Source of the DNA: Bacteroidota bacterium
GTDB lineage: Bacteria > Bacteroidota > Bacteroidia > UKL13-3
Direction: 5' to 3'
Assembly: GCA_947492885.1 (NCBI GenBank)
Contig: CANLPK010000011.1
Coordinates: 1-56,291 of the forward strand
DNA length: 56,291 nt
Below, piece by piece: positions 17,188-25,995 of this stretch; the first letter of the stretch is position 1, and every line of letters starts with the position of its first letter. Below the pieces are notes generated by a model. That model saw only the letters and a program-made list of their open reading frames with translations. It made no database searches and was not told the DNA's origin. The position numbers and the translations under genes were made by a program.

Positions 17188-19020
17188 TTATCGGCCAATC
17201 ACCAATCTGAATTCGTTACCTAAATCACTCTTCATTAAATAAATTCCATTCGACAAGGAACGAATGTCCACTTCATTGATTTCTTGTGCATCCACTTTAA
17301 TGGTAATTACTTCTTGTCCTAATGCGTTAATCATTTGAAACGAAACAGGCATATTGGTAGTGTTCTCAATGGTTAAGTGATCATTCGCAGGATTAGGAAA
17401 TACACGGATGTTTTCTTTTTGAATTGAATTAATTCCTGCACTATTCTTTGATATAGTAACAGTATCTGTAAAATGACAACCACTACTATCGGTTACCGTT
17501 GCATAATAAATTCCAGATGTTTTAACTGTTACCGATTTTCCCGTAAGTGTGTTATTCCAAACCACATTTCCACTGGTAACAATAGAAAGTACGGCACTAT
17601 CGGCCGTCGCTTGAATATTGGTTTTGGTGGATATCACATGAAATAAAGTAGGCGTAATACTTATTGGAATTTTTAAGGAAGGCGCATTGGTACTATTATT
17701 CAAAATAACTAAGGTATCAATAATGGCACTGGTGTTTCCAATCCATTTCTTTAATGTGATGGTAAGGGATGTTGCTTTTGGTATGCTATCTGATGGCGCA
17801 CTAATAACCAAATTATTTTGGATAGTGCTTATATTACTGCATTGAATTGTTGTATTCCCTGAATTATAGATTACTACATTATAATTTATCGAATCATATA
17901 CAGCATAAGCTTTAGTTATAGGTTGTGCATCAAACCATATTGTGCGTTTGGCAGGTGCCACCGATAAATTGGCGATGGAAGTAATACGTTCTAAAAACTC
18001 AGGATGATCAATGAAAGGATTGCGATTTTTCTGCAATCCAAAGATATCAGTATTCCTTCTTCTGTCTATTGAATCGGGAGGAAACTGCAAGCACCAAGTA
18101 CGTAGAATTGCTTCTTGTGGTCCGAAGAAGGTAACCAACCCATAAGATGGATTATTATATCGTATGGCGAAGTATAACATCGCACGCGCTGTACGACCTT
18201 TTTGTGCATCACGGGGTTCGAATAAGGTAGAAATTCCTTTCGAACCGCCAACAGACCAAACCGGACTCGCCACCATTCCAAAAGGATTATTGCCACGGTA
18301 ATTATTCGAAGCATCATCGGTAGGGAAGAGGTGATTGAGGTCGCTTACCATGGGGGGCGATGAGCCAAATAAACTTTGTGGCCAGGTGTGTTCTGTATTA
18401 AAATTATCGTTGGTTTGACAATTGGTACGACTGGTATAACCCACCGCCAAGCGGCCAGTATAAATACATTCTAAAGTGTTTTGAGTGGCGCCTTGTCCGT
18501 TGGTCTTCTTGTTATCGAACTCCATAAACATTTTATCCCTCGCTGCATTATAGCTATAACTTGTATAATTAGTAGCAAGTATTGTGTTGAGGGTTGATTT
18601 GAGGCTTTCGTCGAATTTATTAAAGGTGCTATCATAGTAACTCTCAATAAATCGCCCTGCACCCTTAATTGGCAAAGTAAAATCACCTGAGGAGGTATGT
18701 GCCACGATTTCACTACTATATTGAATATTATGCTTTGGTATAAAATACACTTTGAGGCTTCTTGAAACCGAAGGTCCTAAGGAGAAACCAGTGCTGTCGG
18801 CAAGCTTAAATGCGGTTTCGCTACAATATAAATACTGAATATTGAGGTAACCACAACCGTTATTATAAACCGTAAAGTTCATACTATCGAGGCTTGTTGC
18901 ATATACCGGAAGAGGGAAATTCAGGTTGGAAGGGGTAAATTTAAGGTTCTGGGCTCTAGAAATGATAACAATCATCAAAGTCAAACAAGTCAAAACCAGG
19001 CTGCGAAACAAATGATTCAT
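17188..19020 (-). CDS. T9SS-secreted endonuclease I family nuclease
   Basis: The ATG at 19020 gives a signal peptide (MNHLFRSLVLTCLTLMIV...AQ) on a 610-residue protein. An Ig-like N-terminal region (about 30-130) precedes the endonuclease I domain (about 140-320). That domain has the signatures NTEHTWPQSLF (His near residue 212), SDLNHLFPTD and RGNNPFG, which carry the catalytic His and metal ligands of EndA-type non-specific nucleases. A further Ig-like region and a type A sorting tail (VFPNPANDHLTIE...LVIGR) follow. It probably degrades extracellular DNA or RNA for nutrition, biofilm remodelling or competition. It faces the upstream small exported protein divergently. Confidence 0.92.
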   Translation of the reverse strand: MNHLFRSLVLTCLTLMIVIISRAQNLKFTPSNLNFPLPVYATSLDSMNFTVYNNGCGYLNIQYLYCSETAFKLADSTGFSLGPSVSRSLKVYFIPKHNIQYSSEIVAHTSSGDFTLPIKGAGRFIESYYDSTFNKFDESLKSTLNTILATNYTSYSYNAARDKMFMEFDNKKTNGQGATQNTLECIYTGRLAVGYTSRTNCQTNDNFNTEHTWPQSLFGSSPPMVSDLNHLFPTDDASNNYRGNNPFGMVASPVWSVGGSKGISTLFEPRDAQKGRTARAMLYFAIRYNNPSYGLVTFFGPQEAILRTWCLQFPPDSIDRRRNTDIFGLQKNRNPFIDHPEFLERITSIANLSVAPAKRTIWFDAQPITKAYAVYDSINYNVVIYNSGNTTIQCSNISTIQNNLVISAPSDSIPKATSLTITLKKWIGNTSAIIDTLVILNNSTNAPSLKIPISITPTLFHVISTKTNIQATADSAVLSIVTSGNVVWNNTLTGKSVTVKTSGIYYATVTDSSGCHFTDTVTISKNSAGINSIQKENIRVFPNPANDHLTIENTTNMPVSFQMINALGQEVITIKVDAQEINEVDIRSLSNGIYLMKSDLGNEFRLVIGR

Positions 19021-19120
19021 AGGGCGAATTACCACAAAAAAATCAGAAAAAATGGGTATGGAATTTGTAATTTTAGAAAATAAAGTTTTATTTGTGAACC
19101 CGTCTTTTAATTTTGTACTG

Positions 19121-19627
19121 ATGAAAAGGTTATTTGGATACGTATTTATCTTTTTGCTGTTTACGAATTTCTCTATAGGAATTGATAAAATCGATTTCAG
19201 TAGCGATAGTAATAAACGGGAGAAGGTGAATTGTGTCTTGGATTTATTCAGCCAAAACGGCGATTTCATTCTGGGTTCAGAGATGTCTAAAGTCATCAAA
19301 AACCCTACAGGTGATAAAGGGGTCATTCAGTATTTTCTCAATAATAATATCCAGATGATAACTTACTATGATGGTAAGTTCTGGTTTAAAACCCTGAACC
19401 AAGAAAGCCAATGGCTAACTTTGAGCCCCACCTTGAAAGGCGTGAAAGTGAAATTCCCCTTACTTATTAAACACGATGCAAGTATAGAAGTGATACGCAC
19501 CGCTGACGAAACTACCTTTATTATTCAAGGGATTCGATTGTATGGTTTTGATTTAGAAAAGATTATTGTTTCTGATCATCTGATGACCGTTTATAAATAC
19601 GGTACTATTATCTATCAAAGAAGTTAA
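19121..19627 (+). CDS. Exported protein of unknown function
   Basis: The ATG at 19121 gives a clear signal peptide (MKRLFGYVFIFLLFTNFSIG) on a 168-residue product. The mature part is mixed and beta-rich, with no cysteine pairs beyond a single Cys and no motif I recognise. It ends YKYGTIIYQRS. It lies between the divergent T9SS nuclease and purB and ends 58 bases before purB, which has its own -7 element. Translation from a more upstream in-frame start would destroy the signal peptide. Function unknown. Confidence 0.65.
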   Translation: MKRLFGYVFIFLLFTNFSIGIDKIDFSSDSNKREKVNCVLDLFSQNGDFILGSEMSKVIKNPTGDKGVIQYFLNNNIQMITYYDGKFWFKTLNQESQWLTLSPTLKGVKVKFPLLIKHDASIEVIRTADETTFIIQGIRLYGFDLEKIIVSDHLMTVYKYGTIIYQRS

Positions 19628-19669
19628 TCAGATAGATTTCAAAAAATTTAGTCAATATCTACGTTTTAC

Positions 19670-19677
19670 TATATTTG
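19670..19677 (+). promoter_or_regulatory. -7 element of purB
   Basis: TATATTTG fits TAnnTTTG exactly and ends 8 bases before the purB ATG. No TTG at the usual -33 spacing was found. Confidence 0.5.
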
Positions 19678-19685
19678 CGCCTACT

Positions 19686-21029
19686 ATGGATCTTAATGCC
19701 TTAACGGCGGTATCTCCAGTTGATGGACGTTACCGCAAGCAAACCCAAAGCCTTCAGAATTATTTCAGCGAATTTGCACTGATGAAATATCGTGTGATTG
19801 TTGAAATCGAATATTTTATCGCGCTATGTGAATTGCCATTGCCCCAACTTCAGGATATCGATTTTAAAGATATGGTTACCAAGCTGGTTGCCATTAGAAA
19901 TAATTTCAATATTGAAGATGCCAAGCGTGTAAAGGAAATTGAAGCGACCACCAATCATGATGTAAAAGCGATTGAGTATTTCTTACGTGAGAAATTTATT
20001 GCCGCTGGTTTAGGCGAACATGTTGAGTTTATTCATTTTGGATTGACTTCTCAAGACATCAATAATACCGCCATTCCATTGAGTATTAAGGAGGCAACCC
20101 TTGAAATATACATGCCGCTCCTTAATTCGGTAAAGCAAAAGCTCGATAACATGGCCGAGAAATGGAAAGATATATCGATGTTGGCTCGTACCCACGGACA
20201 GTCGGCTTCTCCTACCCGATTGGGTAAAGAAATAAAAGTATTTGCTGAGCGTATTTTGCAACAGATGTATCAATTGGAAGTGATTCCATACAGTGCTAAA
20301 TTTGGTGGCGCCACGGGCAATTTCAATGCACATAAGGTAGCTTATCCTGATATTGAATGGGTTCAGTTTGCCAATCATTTTATTTCGGTATTCGGATTAC
20401 AACGCACTCAATACACTACCCAGATTGAGAACTATGATAACCTCGCAGCACTTTGCGACGCGATGCAACGTATCAATACCATTTGCATCGATTTGTGCAG
20501 AGATATGTGGCATTATATCAGTATCGATTACTTCAAACAAAAAACAAAAGAAGGAGAGGTAGGCAGCAGTGCCATGCCACATAAGGTGAATCCAATTGAC
20601 TTTGAAAATGCCGAAGGTAATTTGGGTGTTGCCAATGCCATGTTCCATTTCTTCTCTTCGAAACTTCCTGTATCGCGCTTGCAGCGCGACCTTACCGACA
20701 GTACTGTATTGCGTAATTTTGGTGTACCCATGGCGCATACATTAATCGCATTTAATTCTATGGTGAAAGGATTGGATAAATTGGTATTGAATGAAAAACA
20801 ACTGGAGGCCGATTTGAACGAAAATTGGGCGGTATGTGCTGAAGCCATTCAAACAATCTTACGCAGAGAAAATTACCCGCATCCATACGAGGCATTGAAA
20901 CAACTCACTCGTGGGCACGTGATCAACAAAGAATCTTTGCATGAGTTTATTGAAACCTTAAATGTGAATGATACTATAAAAGCTGAATTAAAAGCTATTT
21001 CTCCATTTAATTACACAGGAGTATACTAA
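19686..21029 (+). CDS. purB: Adenylosuccinate lyase
   Basis: The 447-residue enzyme cleaves succinyl-AICAR and adenylosuccinate to release fumarate in purine synthesis. It has the N-terminal SPVDGRYRKQ motif, TNHDVKAIEYF, HFGLTSQDINNTA, and ARTHGQSASPT with the general-acid His. The superfamily signature GSSAMPHKVNPIDFENAEGN near residue 293 has the mobile catalytic Ser. The SPVDGRY start and length match the E. coli-type PurB subfamily. It stands as a single gene with its own -7 element and a strong bidirectional terminator at 21045-21083. Confidence 0.98.
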   Translation: MDLNALTAVSPVDGRYRKQTQSLQNYFSEFALMKYRVIVEIEYFIALCELPLPQLQDIDFKDMVTKLVAIRNNFNIEDAKRVKEIEATTNHDVKAIEYFLREKFIAAGLGEHVEFIHFGLTSQDINNTAIPLSIKEATLEIYMPLLNSVKQKLDNMAEKWKDISMLARTHGQSASPTRLGKEIKVFAERILQQMYQLEVIPYSAKFGGATGNFNAHKVAYPDIEWVQFANHFISVFGLQRTQYTTQIENYDNLAALCDAMQRINTICIDLCRDMWHYISIDYFKQKTKEGEVGSSAMPHKVNPIDFENAEGNLGVANAMFHFFSSKLPVSRLQRDLTDSTVLRNFGVPMAHTLIAFNSMVKGLDKLVLNEKQLEADLNENWAVCAEAIQTILRRENYPHPYEALKQLTRGHVINKESLHEFIETLNVNDTIKAELKAISPFNYTGVY

Positions 21030-21044
21030 TCCAATAATATATTA

Positions 21045-21083
21045 AATAAAAAAGGCTGCCTCGTATAGGCAGCCTTTTTTATT
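21045..21083. terminator. Bidirectional rho-independent terminator
   Basis: AAAAAAGGCTGCC (21048-21060) and GGCAGCCTTTTTT (21068-21080) form a 13-base perfect stem with a 7-base loop. The flanking A- and T-runs let it serve purB on the plus strand and the HtrA protease gene on the minus strand. Confidence 0.93.
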
Positions 21084-21098
21084 GATAGAGATTTTTAA

Positions 21099-22550
21099 TT
21101 ATTCAATTCCAAGTGCGTAATATCCTTTGGTTCCATCAGGATTAATTCCTTCAACCAATACGCCACCTTTCTTATTAACGATGGCAGCCGTTACTTCACT
21201 CACCGAACTCACGTCGTTCTTGTCAACTTTGGTGATGATGAACCCTTCGGGGATGCCAGCATTCTTGAATTTACCTGGACCCACCTTCGTTACCTTTACA
21301 CCATTTTTTAACTCGTATTTCTGTAATGAATTTTTATCCATGCTTGCAAATTCTGCACCTAAGGCACGTCCTGTTTCTACTGAGGCACTCTCCGTGATTT
21401 TTGTATTTCCAGCTTCATTCTTCAAAATCACATCAGTAGTTTTAATCACATTATCGCGTAGGTAGGTAATTACTACTTTATCTCCTGGCTTACGACGGCT
21501 AATTTGCTCTTGTAATTCTGACACAGAATTAATTTCAATATTATCCACTTTTAAAATCACATCGCCTTTCTTCAATCCGGCATCCATAGCGGCGCTTCCT
21601 TCATTCGATTTTTCTACGAATACCCCTTTCACCTCTTTCAAATCGTTTTCCTCCGCCTTCTTTGAATCCACCTCACTTATTTGAATTCCTAAATAGCCTC
21701 GTTGTACCTTTCCGTATTTATGTAAATCGTCGACCACCTTTTTCACAATATTCACAGGCACTGCAAAGGAATAGCCTTCATAATTTCCTGTTTGAGAGGC
21801 AATGGCAGTATTAATACCAACCAACTCTCCACGGGTGTTTACCAAGGCCCCACCGCTATTACCAGGGTTCACTGCTGCGTCTGTTTGAATGAATGCCTCC
21901 ACAGGTGATGAGCCATTGATTAAACGAATATTTCGGGCTTTGGCACTCACAATACCTGCCGTTACGGTGGAGGTAAGGTTAAATGGATTACCAACAGCCA
22001 ATACCCATTCACCCACTTTGATTTCATCACTATTGCCATAGCTCACAAAAGGAAGTTTTTCCTTGGCATCGATTTTTATTAAGGCAATATCAAAATTGGG
22101 ATCGGTGCCAATAATGGTTCCTTTATAGCTTTTCTTATTATTTAAAACTACTTCAATACTTCCACCACCATCAATCACATGGTTATTGGTTACAATATAG
22201 CCATCTTCACTCAAAATCACACCGGAGCCAGCTTTCATTTGCCCTTCTTGAGGCAGATTAAAACCATGTTTCTTAAAAAACTCTAATGGATCGAATTGCT
22301 CTGAGTTTTCGCCATCACCTGCAGCCGACTCATTACTTCCGGTTACTTTTACGTGAACAACAGCCGGAGTCACTATTTGAGCCGCATTGATGAAATTCGC
22401 CTGTGGCATATCACCCGTGTTGCTGGTAAATTGAAAATTTTGTTTGACTCCGAATTCAGTGGGTTGATTTTTGTTAAATACACTTGCGATACCTAAGGCA
22501 GAAAGCCCTCCTAGCATGGCTACTCCGAAAAATAAAAGATACTTTTTCAT
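21099..22550 (-). CDS. degP: Do-family periplasmic serine endoprotease (DegP/HtrA)
   Basis: The 483-residue protein starts with a signal anchor (MKKYLLFFGVAMLGGLSALGIA). It then has a trypsin-like domain with the catalytic triad His124 (TNNHV), Asp154 (FDIAL) and Ser232 (GNSGGAL). Two PDZ domains follow at about 285-385 (GYLGIQI...GDVILKVDNIEINS) and 400-480. HtrA proteases degrade or refold damaged envelope proteins under stress, and the PDZ domains sense misfolded C-termini and control oligomer size. The ECF sigma / anti-sigma pair reads away from it on the other side of a 240-base gap, which fits envelope-stress control but does not prove it. Confidence 0.97.
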   Translation of the reverse strand: MKKYLLFFGVAMLGGLSALGIASVFNKNQPTEFGVKQNFQFTSNTGDMPQANFINAAQIVTPAVVHVKVTGSNESAAGDGENSEQFDPLEFFKKHGFNLPQEGQMKAGSGVILSEDGYIVTNNHVIDGGGSIEVVLNNKKSYKGTIIGTDPNFDIALIKIDAKEKLPFVSYGNSDEIKVGEWVLAVGNPFNLTSTVTAGIVSAKARNIRLINGSSPVEAFIQTDAAVNPGNSGGALVNTRGELVGINTAIASQTGNYEGYSFAVPVNIVKKVVDDLHKYGKVQRGYLGIQISEVDSKKAEENDLKEVKGVFVEKSNEGSAAMDAGLKKGDVILKVDNIEINSVSELQEQISRRKPGDKVVITYLRDNVIKTTDVILKNEAGNTKITESASVETGRALGAEFASMDKNSLQKYELKNGVKVTKVGPGKFKNAGIPEGFIITKVDKNDVSSVSEVTAAIVNKKGGVLVEGINPDGTKGYYALGIE

Positions 22551-22792
22551 ATTTTGAAATGGTTTAAAATGAAATTAATTAGATAATAAATAAATTTATA
22601 GTAGAAATAAAATCATAATATTTGAAAGCGAAATTAGGTCAATTGTGATAAAATTGCTTCTAAAAAGTTGTTAAGTAGTTTATTTTTGCCACCATAACAA
22701 AGATAATACGTGAAGAACCCCCAATAGTTACAATCATGAGTAAGATTTCTTTTTTACAACTTCAATTTACCTTTCTTTGCGTGAAGATATAA

Positions 22793-23356
22793 ATGGCTCG
22801 TAAACGACATTATAGTGATTCGGAAATACTGCAAGAAATTCGTGCAGGGAATCAACAGATATTAATTTATTTGTTTGAAGAGAATTATTCGAGCATTAAG
22901 AAGTACGTATTGCAGAATAATGGTTCGATTGAGGATGTGGATGATGTATTACAGGAAGCCGTCATCATTGTATGGCAAAATTCAGCTAAGCCTGAGTTTC
23001 AATTGTCATCAGCATTGAACACTTATATCTACGCTGTCGTAAAGAACCTGTGGTTAAAGACGTTGAAGAAGAAACAACGGGTAGTAAATATCCGTGATGA
23101 TGAATATGACCATTTGAATCCAGTGAATCAGGGGGCATCAGAATTCGATAAGAAGGTGTTGCTCAAGTGTATGGATGAAGTAGGAAAGACCTGTAAACAA
23201 TTGCTGTCGTATTATTATTTTGATGGCTATAATATGACACAAATCGGCGACTTGCTGGGATTTAATAATGCCGATACCGTAAAAGCCAAAAAATATCAAT
23301 GCCTGAAACGCTTGCAAGAAATTATAAAACAACGATTTGGTAAGCACGATTTATAA
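22793..23356 (+). CDS. ECF-type RNA polymerase sigma factor
   Basis: The 187-residue protein has sigma region 2 (YVLQNNGSIEDVDDVLQEAVIIVWQ, with the DVxxxVF-type polymerase contact) and a C-terminal region 4 helix-turn-helix (YYYFDGYNMTQIGDLLGFNNADTVKAKKYQCLKRL). Regions 1 and 3 are absent, as in ECF factors. A TATTTTTG element at 22681-22688 with a TTG 24 bases before it could be its promoter, leaving a leader of about 100 bases. The next gene, 8 bases downstream, encodes a membrane-spanning partner that should be its anti-sigma factor. Confidence 0.92.
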   Translation: MARKRHYSDSEILQEIRAGNQQILIYLFEENYSSIKKYVLQNNGSIEDVDDVLQEAVIIVWQNSAKPEFQLSSALNTYIYAVVKNLWLKTLKKKQRVVNIRDDEYDHLNPVNQGASEFDKKVLLKCMDEVGKTCKQLLSYYYFDGYNMTQIGDLLGFNNADTVKAKKYQCLKRLQEIIKQRFGKHDL

Positions 23357-23364
23357 ACTGTTAC

Positions 23365-24297
23365 ATGGAAACCAATAATTTTGAGCTGCTCGATGCCTAC
23401 CTAAATGGAACCCTCTCTGCCGATGAGCAAGAGATGGTTGAGAAAAGGTTGCGTACCGACGACGCGTTCAAGGCCGATTACGAGATTCATCAATTGATGG
23501 TTACGGCCATCACCGAAAATCGCAAAGCTGAACTAAAAACCTACATCTCTAAAAATGTAAAGGTTAAATCCACCCCATTCTTTCGTACCCCTACATTCTA
23601 TTCAGCTGCGGCTGCCTCTGTAGTACTCTGTGTGATCAGTTATTTTGTGATTTATCAAAAGCTTGCAGAACAAAATACATTGGCTCAAAAAGAATCACCA
23701 GAAGTGAAGAAGGAGACCCTAGTAAGCACAGTACCCTCCGATACGGCTCAAACTAGGAGCAGCACCGCATCCAATGTGAGTTCAGAACCATCAGTTAATA
23801 CACCACAAAAGGGAAAAGCTACGGAACAAGATATTGTTGCCTTAGATGATAATAAAGATCAACTGGATAATCGTACCGCCGGAAGTGTAGATAATAATAG
23901 TAATGGTAGTATGGCCTCCAACCCCGACGATGTAAAAGTTGAAAGTGATAAGATGCATCTTGATACCTTCCTCGACATTCCGCGTAAAATTTATATTGCT
24001 AAGCCCAAACAGTATCAAACCAATGCCACCGATTTATATACGGTAGTTACCACTGGCGACCGATTGAAACTCGAGGTGCAATTTTGGCAATCACCAATCA
24101 ACTATTCGGGTTATAAATATGCCCACGGACTACTTGTTATCTATGGAAATTTCGATCCATCACTAACAAGCTTCCAAGAATTGAAAAGTATCGTTTATAT
24201 GAAATATAAAAACGATTACTATCAAATAAAAGCGAATGAAACTTATACCAGCCTGTATAAGGAAACTGATGCGAAGGTGCTCGCCGACTTAAAATAA
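23365..24297 (+). CDS. Putative membrane anti-sigma factor
   Basis: The 310-residue protein has a cytoplasmic N-terminus (ELLDAYLNGTLSADEQEMVEKRL) typical of helical anti-sigma domains in Bacteroidota, but without a zinc-finger HxxxCxxC. One transmembrane helix lies at about 75-96 (AAAASVVLCVISYFVIYQ), followed by a long Ser/Thr/Asp-rich linker. A C-terminal periplasmic domain of about 110 residues (LDIPRKIYIAK...KVLADLK) has no motif I recognise and may be the sensor. It directly follows the ECF sigma gene and ends the operon. Regulation by release or proteolysis of the sigma factor is inferred from the architecture. Confidence 0.8.
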   Translation: METNNFELLDAYLNGTLSADEQEMVEKRLRTDDAFKADYEIHQLMVTAITENRKAELKTYISKNVKVKSTPFFRTPTFYSAAAASVVLCVISYFVIYQKLAEQNTLAQKESPEVKKETLVSTVPSDTAQTRSSTASNVSSEPSVNTPQKGKATEQDIVALDDNKDQLDNRTAGSVDNNSNGSMASNPDDVKVESDKMHLDTFLDIPRKIYIAKPKQYQTNATDLYTVVTTGDRLKLEVQFWQSPINYSGYKYAHGLLVIYGNFDPSLTSFQELKSIVYMKYKNDYYQIKANETYTSLYKETDAKVLADLK

Positions 24298-24529
24298 GTC
24301 GTGGTAGATTCATGCCTAATTGCCGACCGTGCAACTATCAAGCGGACAAACAAAAACCAGACTATTGGCTTTCAATTAAATAAATAGGAAACGAAAAAGC
24401 CGGTTATCAATCCCGCTAAAATTTAACCCCGACTTTACTAGTTTGCCTGCTTAAGCGCACCCCCATTCAAGCACCCAGCTCCCACTTCAATAGCTTGTTT
24501 TCTTATTGTTTGAAGGGGTTAAAAAAAAC

Positions 24530-24561
24530 TTGCTAGAGTATAAATAATTAAGTTATCTTTG
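24530..24561 (+). promoter_or_regulatory. Promoter of the TetR-RND operon
   Basis: TTG at 24530-24532 is followed by a 21-base spacer and TATCTTTG at 24554-24561. This is a full match to the Bacteroidota TTG-N17-23-TAnnTTTG promoter. It lies 37 bases before the first gene and can drive all eight genes. Confidence 0.7.
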
Positions 24562-24563
24562 TA

Positions 24564-24577
24564 AGCGAATATTCACT
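24564..24577. promoter_or_regulatory. Candidate TetR operator
   Basis: AGCGAATATTCACT is a 7+7 inverted repeat with one mismatched pair. It begins 3 bases after the -7 element, near the expected transcription start. A TetR-family dimer from the second gene of the operon could bind here, but the dyad is short. Confidence 0.35.
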
Positions 24578-24598
24578 CACTTAATTGTAACAAATAAA

Positions 24599-25009
24599 AT
24601 GAACGGCAAAAACAACCTCGCAATCGGGTTCCTATCAATGGGACTTTTTATGGCTTACGGTTTTCTATTAATTTACCTCCGCGACTTTGCTCCAGGTAAA
24701 GAAGAATGGGTGAACTCATACAGTATTGGAAAACATTTTGAAACTCGATTAGCTCACGTTCACGGAAACTTATTTGCCTTACTAAATATTCTAATTGGTT
24801 ATTTGCTTCTACATTTCAGAGACAGACTTCAAAATGTGAGCGCAATTTCCGGGTTGGCTCTTACTGGCCTCCTAATGCCAATAGGAATATTAACAGAGGT
24901 GTATTTTGGTTTGCCTCCAGCATTAGTATTAATTGGCGCCATTGCAATGACAGCCTCTGTGATTTGGTTAGGAGTTTCCTTCTTGAAAATGAAAAACATA
25001 AACAAATAA
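24599..25009 (+). CDS. Four-helix membrane protein with HxHG motif
   Basis: The 136-residue protein has four predicted transmembrane helices: about 8-27, 50-72, 80-98 and 105-128. The second helix begins with the conserved-looking RLAHVHGNLFALLN, whose two histidines could bind metal or haem. I recognise no named family with confidence. It is the first gene of an eight-gene TetR-controlled efflux operon and lies 3 bases before tetR, so it should be induced with the pump. A role in detoxification of the exported compound or in membrane adaptation is possible, but this is inference from position only. Confidence 0.7.
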   Translation: MNGKNNLAIGFLSMGLFMAYGFLLIYLRDFAPGKEEWVNSYSIGKHFETRLAHVHGNLFALLNILIGYLLLHFRDRLQNVSAISGLALTGLLMPIGILTEVYFGLPPALVLIGAIAMTASVIWLGVSFLKMKNINK

Positions 25010-25012
25010 CAA

Positions 25013-25609
25013 ATGAAACCAGCAATTTCTGACAGACAACTTGAAATTATAGAAGCAGCAGGAAAAATATTGACGGCTTCGGGTGTAAGTGGTTTAACAA
25101 TTAAAAACCTTGCCAAAGAAATGAAGTTTTCTGAAAGTGCCATTTATAGGCACTTTACAAGCAAGGAAGAAATAATTATTGCCCTACTTGAATTTCTTGC
25201 TAAAAGTATGGATGAACGTTATAGTCAAGCAGTTTCCACAGAAAAAACGCCCGAAGAAAAATTTACTGCGTTGTTTAAAAAGCAATTTTCATTTTTTAAA
25301 AAGAACCCTCATTTTGTTGTAGCGGTATTTTCTGATGGACTATTGGAAGAAAGTCAACGGATCAACGAAACAATTTTGAAAATAATGAGCGTAAAAATGA
25401 AACACTTGATGCCTATTATCATGGAAGGACAGCAAAAGAAGGTTTTTACCAATGCAATTACATCTGATGAATTAATGCATATTGTAATGGGAACCTTTCG
25501 ACTGCAGATGTTTAAATGGCGGGTAGCGAACTTCCAATTTGACATTACTAGAAATGGAGACAATATGATACAATCGGTTTTAACACTAATCAAAACCAAA
25601 TCGAAATGA
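25013..25609 (+). CDS. TetR/AcrR family transcriptional regulator
   Basis: The 198-residue protein has the N-terminal TetR helix-turn-helix (RQLEIIEAAGKILTASGVSGLTIKNLAKEMKFSESAIYRHFTSKEEII). An all-helical ligand-binding and dimerisation domain follows, with no obvious metal motif. It is the second gene of the operon, after the HxHG membrane protein and overlapping the next gene by ATGA. It is expected to repress its own operon until a ligand is bound. A short dyad overlies the transcription start region at 24564-24577. Confidence 0.93.
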   Translation: MKPAISDRQLEIIEAAGKILTASGVSGLTIKNLAKEMKFSESAIYRHFTSKEEIIIALLEFLAKSMDERYSQAVSTEKTPEEKFTALFKKQFSFFKKNPHFVVAVFSDGLLEESQRINETILKIMSVKMKHLMPIIMEGQQKKVFTNAITSDELMHIVMGTFRLQMFKWRVANFQFDITRNGDNMIQSVLTLIKTKSK

Positions 25610-25995
25610 AAAAAATACTTCCATATTTATTTGCAATTTTTTTAGCCGGATTTGGCTTGCTTACTTTATTCCTAAGCACTTCCGTAATATTTGATTTGTT
25701 TGATATTAGAGCCAAAGAGGGCAATTATGTTCTATTTGTGGTTTGGTCAAATTTCATCAGTAGCATTCTATATCTTTTTGCAGCTTATGGGTTTATTAAA
25801 AACAAAAAATGGACGGCTACACTCTTAGGGATTTCAACAATCATTCTAATATCAGCTTTTATTGGGCTTGAAATTTATGCAAGTTCAGGCAGTATCTATG
25901 AAGAAAAAACCATCGGTGCAATGATTTTTAGAATTTCAGTAACGCTTGTATTTGCCATCATTGCTTATTTCACAATAATAAAAAAGAAATTATGA
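25606..25995 (+). CDS. Small four-helix membrane protein, uncharacterised
   Basis: The 129-residue protein has four predicted transmembrane helices (about 5-27, 45-64, 71-92 and 105-126) joined by short loops. There are no cysteine or histidine motifs. It overlaps both neighbours by 4 bases (ATGA), so it is translated as part of the tetR-lipoprotein-cupin string. I do not recognise the family. Its tight coupling suggests a small accessory role in the envelope response controlled by this TetR. Confidence 0.7.
   Translation: MKKILPYLFAIFLAGFGLLTLFLSTSVIFDLFDIRAKEGNYVLFVVWSNFISSILYLFAAYGFIKNKKWTATLLGISTIILISAFIGLEIYASSGSIYEEKTIGAMIFRISVTLVFAIIAYFTIIKKKL

Larger units (their letters stand above)
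24298..24598. other. 301-base intergenic region ahead of the TetR operon
   Basis: No gene or RNA is recognisable here. The only clear signals are the promoter at 24530-24561 and the short dyad at 24564-24577. The composition shifts from the neighbouring chromosomal genes to the more AT-rich efflux region to the right, so one boundary of an acquired segment could lie here. I saw no attachment-site repeat. Confidence 0.6.

Noticed and set aside
19052-19120. Upstream in-frame start for the small exported protein
   Set aside because: It would put 23 residues ahead of a clear signal peptide; ATG at 19121 is preferred.
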